Positions 50,299-59,447 of a stretch of 64,000 nt of DNA are shown here, one piece after another (position 1 is the stretch's first letter; each line of letters starts with the position of its first letter). Made by a program: the position numbers and the translations under genes. The notes under the pieces are model-generated. The model saw nothing but the letters and a program-made list of their open reading frames with translations. It had not been told where the DNA came from and made no database searches. The stretch comes from Desulfurellaceae bacterium bin18. GTDB taxonomy: Bacteria; Desulfobacterota; Binatia; Bin18. The stretch lies in contig MPMI01000020.1 in assembly GCA_002238415.1 (NCBI GenBank), positions 33,577-97,576 of the forward strand. The letters are read 5' to 3'.

Positions 50299-51534
50299 CT
50301 AAAAAAATTCCCGAAACCACTCGACGACCCGTTCCCGCATATGCTGCCAGTTCTGTCCGTTCCGTACCTGGGCCAGCGGGCGGAGCGCGTCCTGCGCATG
50401 ACACAGGATCAGACCGATATTGGCCGCATACAGGGGACTCTGGGCTGGATCAATCATATCGCTTGCACACCGCGGCGTACCCCGACGCGCCGACATACGG
50501 AAGACGCGCTGGGCTAAATCCGGCACGCCTTCAAGGAGAGTACTCCCACCGGTGAGGACTACGCCAGCGCCGAGCCGGCCTGAGAGGCCTCCAAAATCAA
50601 GCTGCTCCTGAACGAGCTCGAAAATCTCTTCAAGCCGAGGTTCGATAATTTCGCTCATTTTTCTCCGTGGGAGCGGAGCGGCATCACGCTCGCCGATACG
50701 AGGCATCTGAATCACCTCCCCCGGTGCAATCAGGCTGGTCAAAGCACAACCGTGCTGCTGTTTCAGCCTTTCTGCCTCTGCCACTGGGATACACAGACCC
50801 ACGGCTAGGTCGTTGGTTACGTTTTCCCCACCAACCGGCAGGACTGCAGTGTAAGAGACGACGCCTTGACAAAAAGCTGCCACACTAGTCGTGCCTGCCC
50901 CAATGTCGAGCACGACAACGCCCAGCTCTTTCTCCTCTGGAGTCAAGACGGCCTCGGCTGCCGCCAGCGCGCTATAATACACGCCGTTGAGATAGAGCCC
51001 CGCCCGCTCACAGCATTTCTGGAGGGCGTACAGGGCCGTTGAGGAAACGCTGATAACATGGACATCGGTCTCAAGCCGTACACCACTCGCCCCAACGGGG
51101 TTACGGCCGCGCTCTTGTCCATCCACCAGAAACTCCTGTGGGAAAACGTGCAAAATTTCACACTCCGGGGGCAGGGCAATCGTCTGGGCTACCGCAACCA
51201 CTTCCTGAACATCGTCCGTAGACACCTCGCCGCCTTTGACTCGGACAACGCCCTGACTCGAAATGCCCTCCATATGTCCACCGGTCAGGCTGACAAACAC
51301 ATTATGAATTTCGCAGTTGGCATTGGCCTCCGCTTCCGCCACTGCCTGTTGCAGTCCCTGGGCCGCATTCTCGACATTAGTGACAAGCCCTTTGCGCACC
51401 CCTTGAGACGGCGCGGTCCCCACCCCCAAAACGGCCAGCCCCTCATTCGTTCTTTCCGCAACGACAACAGATGTCTGACTCGTCCCAATATCAACACTCA
51501 CCAGGAGGGAATCCTTGTTTTCCATATTCTCCAT
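50299..51534 (-). CDS. ftsA: Cell division protein FtsA
   Basis: Actin-like membrane anchor for FtsZ. 411 residues with the phosphate-1 motif LVSVDIGTSQTSVVV near residue 10 and the phosphate-2 loop VVLDIGAGTTSVA near 208. The C-terminal amphipathic helix (MRERVVEWFREFF) mediates membrane binding. ATG 51534 has GGGAGG 4 nt upstream. 9 bp after ftsQ. Confidence 0.96.
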   Translation of the reverse strand: MENMENKDSLLVSVDIGTSQTSVVVAERTNEGLAVLGVGTAPSQGVRKGLVTNVENAAQGLQQAVAEAEANANCEIHNVFVSLTGGHMEGISSQGVVRVKGGEVSTDDVQEVVAVAQTIALPPECEILHVFPQEFLVDGQERGRNPVGASGVRLETDVHVISVSSTALYALQKCCERAGLYLNGVYYSALAAAEAVLTPEEKELGVVVLDIGAGTTSVAAFCQGVVSYTAVLPVGGENVTNDLAVGLCIPVAEAERLKQQHGCALTSLIAPGEVIQMPRIGERDAAPLPRRKMSEIIEPRLEEIFELVQEQLDFGGLSGRLGAGVVLTGGSTLLEGVPDLAQRVFRMSARRGTPRCASDMIDPAQSPLYAANIGLILCHAQDALRPLAQVRNGQNWQHMRERVVEWFREFF

Positions 51535-51543
51535 ACCGCCTCC

Positions 51544-52410
51544 CTAAGCGTGCGAGTTAAATCCACGGCTCAAAGAGGAAACGTGTCCTCCAGTAGACAG
51601 GAGATGCTGGACACGTTTCCTCTTTTTCTCCTTATCCAGTCTTAATGGAAGAGGAGATGCTACAATCTGATCAGTAAAACGCGCATCAAAAACGGTTGCT
51701 CGTTGGTCCTGTGGCCAGTGCTCCAGCACCCGTTGCATCAGCACAAACACGCTAGGACGAATCTGCTGGCCGAGCCGAATCACGACCTGACGATCGGACA
51801 AAAACAGCGTATAGCCTCGCTGGTCGTCCCAATGAATTTCAGACAACGCAACATTCCATTCCTGTATCAGCAAAAGACATAAACGCACTCCGGCGATGAC
51901 CATCCTGGCGGTTTGCGTTTCAAGGGGCACCCGCTCAAGTCCGCTCACGAACGGCAGATCGTGCGCGCCAGATGCGGGAGCAACAAAACCGTCACCGTTT
52001 CCGTCCAGATACGCGGCTTCTGGACGCCGGATGCGCGCGATAGGCTGACGCTCCCGGATAGTCAGGTACACACGCTGCGGGAACTCCCGGGTGACAACGG
52101 CCGTGTGGACCCAGGGGTGTTGCCGTAGACGCTGCTCCACTGCCTGGACGTCCAGAGCGACAGTATTCATCCCCGCCGCCACTCCTGCCCACTGTTTGAT
52201 TTCGTCCGATGTGAGCGTGCCGTCAGTTGAGACAACAATATCTGTCGCGGTGAAGTACGAATGATGCTGAGCATAGTGGACCAAAACGACTCCCCCGATG
52301 CTGCAAGCAACGCACACTAGCCCCAATAGGACTATCAACCGGGTCCGTTGGGCTATGGCCAGCCATAAAGAGAGCAGAATTGAGGGTTTTTTGCGGGCTG
52401 GGGGGCTCAT
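51544..52410 (-). CDS. ftsQ: Cell division protein FtsQ
   Basis: Bitopic divisome protein linking cytoplasmic and periplasmic parts. 288 residues: a membrane helix (RLIVLLGLVCVACSIGGVVL, about 29-48), a POTRA domain (SYFTATDIVVSTDGTLTSDE and the next 50 residues) and an FtsQ/DivIB domain. The ATG overlaps the ddl stop by four bases. The 3' end, coding the basic tail KEKKRKRVQH, holds a long inverted repeat. Confidence 0.9.
   Translation of the reverse strand: MSPPARKKPSILLSLWLAIAQRTRLIVLLGLVCVACSIGGVVLVHYAQHHSYFTATDIVVSTDGTLTSDEIKQWAGVAAGMNTVALDVQAVEQRLRQHPWVHTAVVTREFPQRVYLTIRERQPIARIRRPEAAYLDGNGDGFVAPASGAHDLPFVSGLERVPLETQTARMVIAGVRLCLLLIQEWNVALSEIHWDDQRGYTLFLSDRQVVIRLGQQIRPSVFVLMQRVLEHWPQDQRATVFDARFTDQIVASPLPLRLDKEKKRKRVQHLLSTGGHVSSLSRGFNSHA
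51572..51625. repeat. Perfect 17-bp inverted repeat at the 3' end of ftsQ
   Basis: AAAGAGGAAACGTGTCC (51572-51588) and GGACACGTTTCCTCTTT (51609-51625) are exact inverted copies with a 20-base loop. They lie within the last 27 codons of ftsQ, about 40 bp before the ftsA start. The arms sit in the poorly conserved C-terminal tail. A stable RNA stem between ftsQ and ftsA is expected. Confidence 0.85.
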
Positions 52411-53342
52411 ACTTCTCCTCGCGGAATATGGAGTGTCGCCTGCTGCAGGATGACCTCCACGAGATCCTCATAGGACAGCCCATGATGGGCGGCGATGCGG
52501 GGCAAATAACTCAAGGCCGTCAAGCCAGGCAACGAATTCAGTTCAATCAGGAAAATCTCTCCAGCCGGACTGACCCGCATATCAACTCGGCTATAGCCGC
52601 TGCACCCTATGGCACGATGCGCCTGTCGGGCCAGCTTGAGGACCTGCACATAGGTTACTTCCGGTAGCGGGGCCGGCATGAGAAATTCTTCCCGTCCAGG
52701 TGTATATTTGACATCATAGGAATGGAATTCTCCCTTGGCCACGACTTCCATCGCTCCGATCGCCTGTCCCTCAATAATACCGACCGTCACCTCCTTGCCG
52801 GGAATATAGGCTTCCACCAGACAGGCCGTGTCATACTGAAACGCCTGAGTTAGAGCGGGCGTGAGCATCGCCTCGGAGTGGACAATGCTTACGCCAACAC
52901 TTGATCCTTCTGCAATCGGCTTGACCACAACCGGGTAGGAGCGCACGGCCTGCTCAGCCGGGGGTCCCTGCTCGACAATCTGCCAGTCGGGCGTTGGCAA
53001 AGCATAGGTCTGCCAAATCCGTTTAGCCATCGGCTTATTCATAGCTACGGCACTCGCCAAGACGCTGGACCCCGTGTATGGAATCCCCAGGGTTTCCAGT
53101 ACGCCTTGCACCGCCCCATCTTCTCCGAATTTTCCATGCAGGGCGATAAAAACGATATCCGTCTTTTGCGCCTGAGCAATCCATGCGCCGTCCGGCTCAA
53201 CCGAGATAGAACGGACGCGATAGCCGCGTGTCTCTAGCGCGGCGCAGACCGCCTCGCCCGTCAAACGAGAAATCTCCCGTTCCGCAGATAGTCCGCCCCA
53301 GAGCACCCCGACCAACTGTTCGGATTTCATCTCGGCTACCAT
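52407..53342 (-). CDS. ddl: D-alanine--D-alanine ligase
   Basis: ATP-grasp ligase making D-Ala-D-Ala for MurF. 311 residues: VLWGGLSAEREISRLTG (residues 13-29), FIALHGKFGEDGAVQG, the substrate loop PVVVKPIAEGSSVGVSIV near 140 and FLIELNSLPGLTALS near 270 with the metal-binding E-x-N. The ATG at 53342 overlaps the murB stop; a second ATG at 53330 is possible. Confidence 0.95.
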   Translation of the reverse strand: MVAEMKSEQLVGVLWGGLSAEREISRLTGEAVCAALETRGYRVRSISVEPDGAWIAQAQKTDIVFIALHGKFGEDGAVQGVLETLGIPYTGSSVLASAVAMNKPMAKRIWQTYALPTPDWQIVEQGPPAEQAVRSYPVVVKPIAEGSSVGVSIVHSEAMLTPALTQAFQYDTACLVEAYIPGKEVTVGIIEGQAIGAMEVVAKGEFHSYDVKYTPGREEFLMPAPLPEVTYVQVLKLARQAHRAIGCSGYSRVDMRVSPAGEIFLIELNSLPGLTALSYLPRIAAHHGLSYEDLVEVILQQATLHIPRGEV

Positions 53343-54274
53343 TCTCCAACCCGACGGACCTCTGGCTCAAGCCAGACCCGTTCTTCTTGCCAGACCTGGC
53401 GTTGCACCTGTTCTATGAGGTGCCAGACTTGGTTCGCCGTGGCACCTCCCGTATTCACAATAAAATTGGCGTGCTGCTCAGAGACCTGGGCTTGTCCCTG
53501 ACGGCTACCCTTACAGCCTACTGCCTCAATGATGCGCCCCGCATAGCGTCCCGGCGGGTTCTTAAATATGGACCCAGCGTTCGGATATCCGTAGGGCTGG
53601 TTGCGCTGCCGTTTTTCGCGGGCCTGTTGCATCGCGGCTGTAATACTGGCTGAGGGCTTTTGCGAGAGGCGAAACACAACCTCACTCACGATGAATTGTG
53701 GCGGGAGTGCGGTCGTTCTATAGGCAAAGCCAATCGAGGCACTGGACAAACGCACGGACTGGCCTGTCCGAATAATCCCCGTAATCGTCTCCACCACCAC
53801 ACTCAGTTCACCCCCAAAGGCCCCGGCATTCATTAAGAGGCCCCCACCCACGCGTCCGGGAATCCCCTCAGCGAATTCCAGCCCCCCATACCCTTTGCGC
53901 GCGGCTTCCCGCACGAAGCGGCCCAACGAGCGGCCGGCGCCGACACGAACCTGAGCGGTATTCTTCTGCTCAGGCTGGCCCTCCCACTCGGCATAGTCGA
54001 AACCCGGTCCCAGCCGAATCACGACCCCGCGCACCCCTTTGTCGCTAACAAGGACATTCGTCCCCCCTCCAAGGAGGAAGCAGGGTACACCGTATTCCAT
54101 CACAATGCGTATCAGTGCCTGAAGCTCTGTAGGCGTATTTGGTTCGACGAAAACGTCGGCCGGCCCACCAATACGAAATGACGTGTAGCGGGCCAGACCG
54201 ACATCAAAGCGTACACACGGACCGAGGGCGCGTCGTAGCCGCGTCTTCAGCGCCGTCCGTACCTCAGTGTGCAT
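53336..54274 (-). CDS. murB: UDP-N-acetylenolpyruvoylglucosamine reductase
   Basis: FAD/NADPH enzyme reducing enolpyruvyl-UDP-GlcNAc to UDP-MurNAc. 312 residues from ATG 54274, which overlaps the murC stop by 11 bp; a start further upstream would read deeper into murC. Motifs: YTSFRIGGPADVFVEP, FLLGGGTNVLVSDKGVRGVV and GSIFKNPPGRYAGRIIEAVG with the proton-donating Ser. Confidence 0.95.
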   Translation of the reverse strand: MHTEVRTALKTRLRRALGPCVRFDVGLARYTSFRIGGPADVFVEPNTPTELQALIRIVMEYGVPCFLLGGGTNVLVSDKGVRGVVIRLGPGFDYAEWEGQPEQKNTAQVRVGAGRSLGRFVREAARKGYGGLEFAEGIPGRVGGGLLMNAGAFGGELSVVVETITGIIRTGQSVRLSSASIGFAYRTTALPPQFIVSEVVFRLSQKPSASITAAMQQAREKRQRNQPYGYPNAGSIFKNPPGRYAGRIIEAVGCKGSRQGQAQVSEQHANFIVNTGGATANQVWHLIEQVQRQVWQEERVWLEPEVRRVGEW

Positions 54275-55811
54275 TGACGCCTCCACTCTGGAGTTGTGCG
54301 AGTAGCTCGGGGCCAGTCCGGACAATATCCCCGGCTCCTAAGGTCAACACCAAGTCCCCTGCCCGGACGATGGTCTGTACCGTCTGTGCCAACTCTGCGC
54401 GGGACGGGACAAAATAGACCTCAGCATGGCCGCGCCGTTTGATGGCGTGATAGAGCCTTTCTCCTGATATATCAGCCTGCGGCTCCTCACCAGCGGGATA
54501 GATTTCCGTCAGCACCAACACGTCCGCATCATCAAACGCCGACAGGAACTCGTCGAAGAGGTGAGCGGTGCGTGAATAGCGGTGGGGTTGGAAGAGGGCG
54601 ACCAACCGCCGGCCAAAGCCTTCCCTGGCAGCCCGTAAGGTGGCGCGTACCTCTTCCGGGTGATGGGCATAGTCGTCAACCACCAACACTGCTGCCTCCT
54701 CCCCCTTTATCTCAAAGCGCCGCTGAATACCGGTAAAGCTGTGCAGGGCCTCCTGGACCTGGGAAAACGGAATCTCCAGTTCCAGGGCGACCACCACCGC
54801 CGCCAGGGCATTCAGCGCGGCGTGGCGTCCAGGCAGGTTCAGTTGGATATTGCCTAGGGGCTCTGGGCCACGCCAGACCTCACACCGTGTCGTGAGGCCG
54901 GAGACCGTCAGATGTTTAGCCTGCACATCCGCTTCCGGACTCAGGCCATAGGTCACAAATCGCTTGCGCACCTGAGAAAGCAGTGCCCGGACACGCACGT
55001 TGTCCAGGCACAGTACGGCGCGGCCGTAAAAGGGGAGGCGATTGATAAAGTCAAGATAGGCGGTTTGGACGCGATCCATATGTCCATAATAGTCAAGATG
55101 CTCGGGGTCAATATTGGTCACCACACCAATCGTTGGGCTGAGCAGGAGAAACGTCCCGTCACTCTCGTCGGCTTCCGCAACCAGAAAACGCCCCTGCCCC
55201 AGCCGGGCATTGGATCCCAGCACGTTGAGGCGTCCGCCAATAACCATGGTTGGATCAAAGTGGGCATGGGCGAGGACGGTTGCGATTAAGGAGGTCGTCG
55301 TCGTCTTGCCATGCGTCCCGGCAACCGCGATGCCGTATTTGAGGCGCATCAGCTCAGCCAGCATTTCGGCCCGAGGAATGACCGGAATACTGAGCGCGCG
55401 GGCACGCACGACTTCCGGGTTCGCATATTTGACAGCCGACGAGATGACCACAACATCGGTATCGGCATGGACGTGCTGTGGTTGGTGACCATACACAATG
55501 TGCGCGCCGTTGCGTTTCAAGCGCAGCGTTGTTTCGGATTCGGTCAGGTCCGATCCACTGATCTGATAGTCGAGATTGAGCAAGACTTCGGCAATGCCGC
55601 TCATGCCGACTCCGCCAATACCGACAAAATGAATCCGTCGGTTGGTATTAAACAAGACCGGCGTCTCGGACGCCGCGTTCGCGTGAAGGGGAAGGGCAGC
55701 CCGAGCGGGTGGCATCTGGAGCCCCACAGCCACGGGTGGCGGCGTATCAGCCCCGGCCGGCCAGCGGTCTACGCTGCCGCTCGGTTTCCGTTTCTTCATT
55801 TTTCCTGACAC
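54264..55811 (-). CDS. murC: UDP-N-acetylmuramate--L-alanine ligase
   Basis: Adds L-Ala to UDP-MurNAc. 515 residues. The first 55 are a low-complexity extension (SGSVDRWPAGADTPPPVAV) before the normal MurC start RRIHFVGIGGVGMSGIAEV, so the true start may be an internal ATG (for example MPPARAALP). Mur ATP loop GTHGKTTTTSL near 165, then EADESDGTFL and DDYAHHPEEVRATL. The 5' end overlaps murG by 16 bp. Confidence 0.95.
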   Translation of the reverse strand: MSGKMKKRKPSGSVDRWPAGADTPPPVAVGLQMPPARAALPLHANAASETPVLFNTNRRIHFVGIGGVGMSGIAEVLLNLDYQISGSDLTESETTLRLKRNGAHIVYGHQPQHVHADTDVVVISSAVKYANPEVVRARALSIPVIPRAEMLAELMRLKYGIAVAGTHGKTTTTSLIATVLAHAHFDPTMVIGGRLNVLGSNARLGQGRFLVAEADESDGTFLLLSPTIGVVTNIDPEHLDYYGHMDRVQTAYLDFINRLPFYGRAVLCLDNVRVRALLSQVRKRFVTYGLSPEADVQAKHLTVSGLTTRCEVWRGPEPLGNIQLNLPGRHAALNALAAVVVALELEIPFSQVQEALHSFTGIQRRFEIKGEEAAVLVVDDYAHHPEEVRATLRAAREGFGRRLVALFQPHRYSRTAHLFDEFLSAFDDADVLVLTEIYPAGEEPQADISGERLYHAIKRRGHAEVYFVPSRAELAQTVQTIVRAGDLVLTLGAGDIVRTGPELLAQLQSGGVNAH

Positions 55812-56947
55812 GGAACCTCCTGACCGAAAGAAGACACATACGGGGTGCAGGCAAAACAGGTCTGTACGACGGCGGCGGTCGCGTCGGGATGGCCTAAAGC
55901 GGCCGCCGCCCGGGCCATATTTCCTAACATGTCTCTGTGCTGGACGAGGCGCACAATCGTTTGCTCAAGTAACTCGGGGGACAGCGCGTGGTCCAGGAGC
56001 ATCACCGCCGCGCCCACCTGTACAAGGGCCTCGGCATTAGCCCGCTGGTGGTCGTCTGCCGCGTATGGGTAGGGAATCAGGATGGCCGGCTTGCCGAGCA
56101 GGGTCAGCTCCGCGGCCGTTATCGCTCCAGCCCGGCAAATCACGAGGTCGGCCTCAGCATACACCTCCTGCATGGCGTCAATAAACGGTACCACTCGGGC
56201 CGCTATCCCCTCAGCCGCGTAAGCGGCTGAGACATCTGCGTGCTCAGCTTGGCCGGTCTGATGGATGATCTGTATCGATGGAGTTAGGTCTGTACTCTTC
56301 TGTCTGCTTCGTTTCCTGTCTAAGCGCGCGAGGGCCTGCGGCACAATATGGTTGAGCCGGTGTGCGCCGGCGCTGCCACCAAAGACGAGAATGGTAAAAG
56401 GCTTGTCTGTTGCTGCCGGTTGGAGCGCTGGCCGTAAGGCGGACCGGACCGGGTTGCCAGTATGGACAACTTTATGGGTGGGGAAGAATCGGGCGGCCGT
56501 TTCAAATCCGAGACAGACGCGGGTGGCAAACCAACTCAGGAAACGGTTTGCCAACCCAGGAATCGCGTTGGGCTCAAGCAGAACGCAGGGGATACGCTGC
56601 AGCCAACCAGCCAAGACGGTCGGAGCAGATGCATAGCCACCTATACTGAAGACCACGTCGGGAGCGAACTCACGGATGATACGCCACGCGGCCCCAACGC
56701 CATAACCAGCGACTCCTATGGATCGGATTTTTCCCCATCGCGTTCGTCCGCGGAGCTGCTCAGCCGGAATGAAACGTAAAGAAAATCCAAGTTGTGGGAT
56801 GACGTCCTTCTCCATTCCACCGGCGGTGCCAACAAACAACACCTCCGCACCAGCCTGTCGCTGCGCGAACTCTGCCACCGCAACTCCAGGAAAGAGATGT
56901 CCACCGGTGCCTCCCGCTGCCAAGAGAAGTCGAGGCGCCCTAGGCAT
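55796..56947 (-). CDS. murG: Undecaprenyldiphospho-muramoylpentapeptide N-acetylglucosaminyltransferase
   Basis: Adds GlcNAc to lipid I on the cytoplasmic membrane face to make lipid II. 383 residues from ATG 56947, which has GGAGGG at 6-nt spacing; it overlaps the ftsW stop by 8 bp. GT-B fold: LLLAAGGTGGHLFPGVAVAE at the N-terminus, SIGGYASAP and CRAGAITAAELTLLGKPAIL near 280. Confidence 0.95.
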   Translation of the reverse strand: MPRAPRLLLAAGGTGGHLFPGVAVAEFAQRQAGAEVLFVGTAGGMEKDVIPQLGFSLRFIPAEQLRGRTRWGKIRSIGVAGYGVGAAWRIIREFAPDVVFSIGGYASAPTVLAGWLQRIPCVLLEPNAIPGLANRFLSWFATRVCLGFETAARFFPTHKVVHTGNPVRSALRPALQPAATDKPFTILVFGGSAGAHRLNHIVPQALARLDRKRSRQKSTDLTPSIQIIHQTGQAEHADVSAAYAAEGIAARVVPFIDAMQEVYAEADLVICRAGAITAAELTLLGKPAILIPYPYAADDHQRANAEALVQVGAAVMLLDHALSPELLEQTIVRLVQHRDMLGNMARAAAALGHPDATAAVVQTCFACTPYVSSFGQEVPCQEK

Positions 56948-58106
56948 GGGCACCCTCCCTCGGTTGGACTTCACGCGAGAGTCTCAGCAACATGCCAGTA
57001 CAGAAAAGGCTGATGACCAACGCAGACCCTCCGTAGCTGACGAAGGGCAGCGGCAGTCCGGTTATCGGGAGCAGACCGACGACGACCGCCATATTGATCC
57101 CGGCCTGACAGACGATGGAGAAGGTACAGCCAAAGGCGAGTAAACGACCAAACTGGGTTGGGTGATACGACGCAACCCGGAGCCCCCGAGCGCCAAAGAG
57201 ACCAAACAGGAGAACGATGCCTGTGGTACCCCACAGACCGATTTCTTCGCCAATCACAGCGAAAATAAAGTCCGTGTGGGCCTCTGGCAAATAAAACATC
57301 TTCTGGCGACTTTCTCCGAGTCCGACCCCAGAGACTCCGCCTGCCCCAAAGGCCAGGCGGGATTGGTTGAGTTGATAGCCCTCCCCCTGCAAATCCGCAG
57401 ACTGGTCCAGAAACGTCAAGAAACGGTCCGTCCGGTATTCCGCACTCAGGACTCCATAGCTGAGGCACAGCAGCCCGACGCCGACCAGTACGGCCAGATG
57501 CCGACCACGCGCGCCAGCAACAAAAAGCACAGCTGCTAAAAGGAGACTGATGAATACGGCCCCCCCTAAATCTGGCTCCAGGGCAATGAGCACCACGACA
57601 CACCCGACCACCAAAAGGAGGGGGAGTAAGCCATACACAAAGCTGTGCAGGCGGTCCGCCTTTTTCGCCAGCGCATAGGCAAGGTAGAGTACGACGGCGC
57701 CCTTAGCGAATTCGGAGGGTTGAAAATTCAGCCCTCCGAAGGATAGCCAGCGCTGTACATTGCCGTGACTGAAGCCTGGCAGCAAGACCAGACAGAGGCT
57801 GATGAAGGCTCCGATTAGCGCCGGATAGGTGAGTGTACGGAATACTGTCGAAGGGAGCGCCAGGGCTACGAGACAGCCCAAACAGCCGATCACTAAGGCG
57901 AGATTGTGTTTTCGAACAAAAAGATAGGGATCATCGAAGCGGTCAAACGCATAAAAATAAGTGGTGTTCAAGACGAACAGCTCTCCACTCAGGATCAGTA
58001 GGAGCACCGCTCCGAGCAGCCATGAGTCAACCGGACCACGCCGGATCGGCTGTGCGGTTTGGGTGTCGGTGAACGGTCCAGAGAGCCTGTTGTCAAGCAT
58101 CTTCAT
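56940..58106 (-). CDS. ftsW: Lipid II polymerase FtsW (SEDS family)
   Basis: 388-residue membrane protein with about ten helices that polymerises lipid II at the septum with FtsI. SEDS motifs: GGLNFQPSEFAKGAVVLYLA near 128, GYQLNQSRLAFGAGGVSGVG near 250 and GLLPITGLPLPFVSYGGSAL near 345. The ATG overlaps the murD stop as ATGA. Confidence 0.95.
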   Translation of the reverse strand: MKMLDNRLSGPFTDTQTAQPIRRGPVDSWLLGAVLLLILSGELFVLNTTYFYAFDRFDDPYLFVRKHNLALVIGCLGCLVALALPSTVFRTLTYPALIGAFISLCLVLLPGFSHGNVQRWLSFGGLNFQPSEFAKGAVVLYLAYALAKKADRLHSFVYGLLPLLLVVGCVVVLIALEPDLGGAVFISLLLAAVLFVAGARGRHLAVLVGVGLLCLSYGVLSAEYRTDRFLTFLDQSADLQGEGYQLNQSRLAFGAGGVSGVGLGESRQKMFYLPEAHTDFIFAVIGEEIGLWGTTGIVLLFGLFGARGLRVASYHPTQFGRLLAFGCTFSIVCQAGINMAVVVGLLPITGLPLPFVSYGGSALVISLFCTGMLLRLSREVQPREGAHA

Positions 58107-59443
58107 AGCGCTTCAACATAAGTCCGGAACGCCTCCCCACGATGGGCATAGTTCCGGAACTGATCAAAACTCGCGCAGGCCGGAGAGAGGAGGACGATAT
58201 CCCCCGCCTGGGCTCCCCTGTGAGCAGCCTGAACCGCCTCGTCCAATGCATTGACCAGCAGGGTTTCGGTATCCTGCCCCAATGCAGCGCGTAAGGAGCG
58301 TTGGGCCTGGCCAAAGAGAATCAGCTTTTTCACCTTGGTCTGGACGACCTCCCGGAGGGGACGATAATCGCCGCCTTTCTCCACCCCCCCGGCAAGCAGA
58401 ATAACCGGCTCGGAAAAACTGTTGAGCGATTGGACCACGGCGTCGATATTCGTCCCTTTGGAGTCATTGATATAGGCCACCCCATTTTTCTCCGCGACCA
58501 GTTCAAGCCGGTGTGGTAAGCCCGTAAAGGAAGCCAACACGCTCTGGATGATAGCTGGGGGGACCCCCCACAACGTAGCCGCACTCACCGCGGCCATGAC
58601 GTTGGCAATATTATGCCTCCCGCGGAGAGGTATGTCATCAATCGCATAGTGCATCTCGCGGCCGACGTGGCGAAGAACGAGGCTCTCCGCCCCAACCCAG
58701 GCCCCTTCGTTCTTGTCTCCGGTCATAGGAGTCCAGCCAAAAGAAAACAGCCGTCCAGGGAGTCCGTGACACAAGGCCTGGACGCTGGCGTCGTCTCGAT
58801 TCATGACCACCCAATCAGACCGTCGTTGCCGAGCAAATAAGCGCCGTTTGGTCTGGCCATAGTGTCCAAAACTCCCGTGCCGATCCAGGTGATCTTCGCT
58901 CAGATTGAGGAAGACTCCAATCTGAGGTCGGAACTGCTCGACCCATTCGAGTTGAAAGCTGGAAATCTCAGCAACCGCAACCGCACTAGCTGTTCCCACA
59001 GCGTCAATGAGCGGGGTTCCCAGGTTTCCCCCAATAAAGGTCTCCTGGCCGGACCGCTGCATCATCTCCCCGAGGAGAGCCGTCGTCGTGCTTTTCCCGT
59101 TCGTCCCGGTGATAGCTACAACCGGACAGGTCAGGAGCTGATAGGCCAGCTCGATTTCACTCTGTACCGTAACCCGCCGCTGGCCCGCCTCCCTCAACAG
59201 CGGATGCTTGGCCGGCACACCAGGACTGGGAATCACGAGTTGCACCCCACACAGGAGTGCGTCCGCGTCGTCGTCTGAGCGGATTTCCATATCGGATTGG
59301 GCACGAGCCGAGGCGACCGCATCGGCCTGGCTGTCGGCGATACGGACACGACCGCCGTGAGCAAGAATACACCGAGCCACGCTTTTCCCTGTCCGTCCCA
59401 GGCCGATGATCAGTACGGTTTTTCCCGCCAGGTCCATACTCAT
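58103..59443 (-). CDS. murD: UDP-N-acetylmuramoylalanine--D-glutamate ligase
   Basis: Adds D-Glu to UDP-MurNAc-L-Ala. 446 residues: Rossmann-like start KTVLIIGLGRTGKSVARCIL, ATP loop GTNGKSTTTALLGEM near 114, NLSEDHLDRHGSFGHYGQTK and INDSKGTNIDAV. Starts 4 bp after mraY; either MSMDL or the Met three codons later can be first. Confidence 0.96.
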   Translation of the reverse strand: MSMDLAGKTVLIIGLGRTGKSVARCILAHGGRVRIADSQADAVASARAQSDMEIRSDDDADALLCGVQLVIPSPGVPAKHPLLREAGQRRVTVQSEIELAYQLLTCPVVAITGTNGKSTTTALLGEMMQRSGQETFIGGNLGTPLIDAVGTASAVAVAEISSFQLEWVEQFRPQIGVFLNLSEDHLDRHGSFGHYGQTKRRLFARQRRSDWVVMNRDDASVQALCHGLPGRLFSFGWTPMTGDKNEGAWVGAESLVLRHVGREMHYAIDDIPLRGRHNIANVMAAVSAATLWGVPPAIIQSVLASFTGLPHRLELVAEKNGVAYINDSKGTNIDAVVQSLNSFSEPVILLAGGVEKGGDYRPLREVVQTKVKKLILFGQAQRSLRAALGQDTETLLVNALDEAVQAAHRGAQAGDIVLLSPACASFDQFRNYAHRGEAFRTYVEAL

Positions 59444-59447
59444 TTTC

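Noticed and set aside
54275..54325. 17 extra N-terminal residues for MurB
   Set aside because: They read deep into murC and precede the normal MurB start; ATG 54274 gives an 11-bp overlap, in line with the other junctions.
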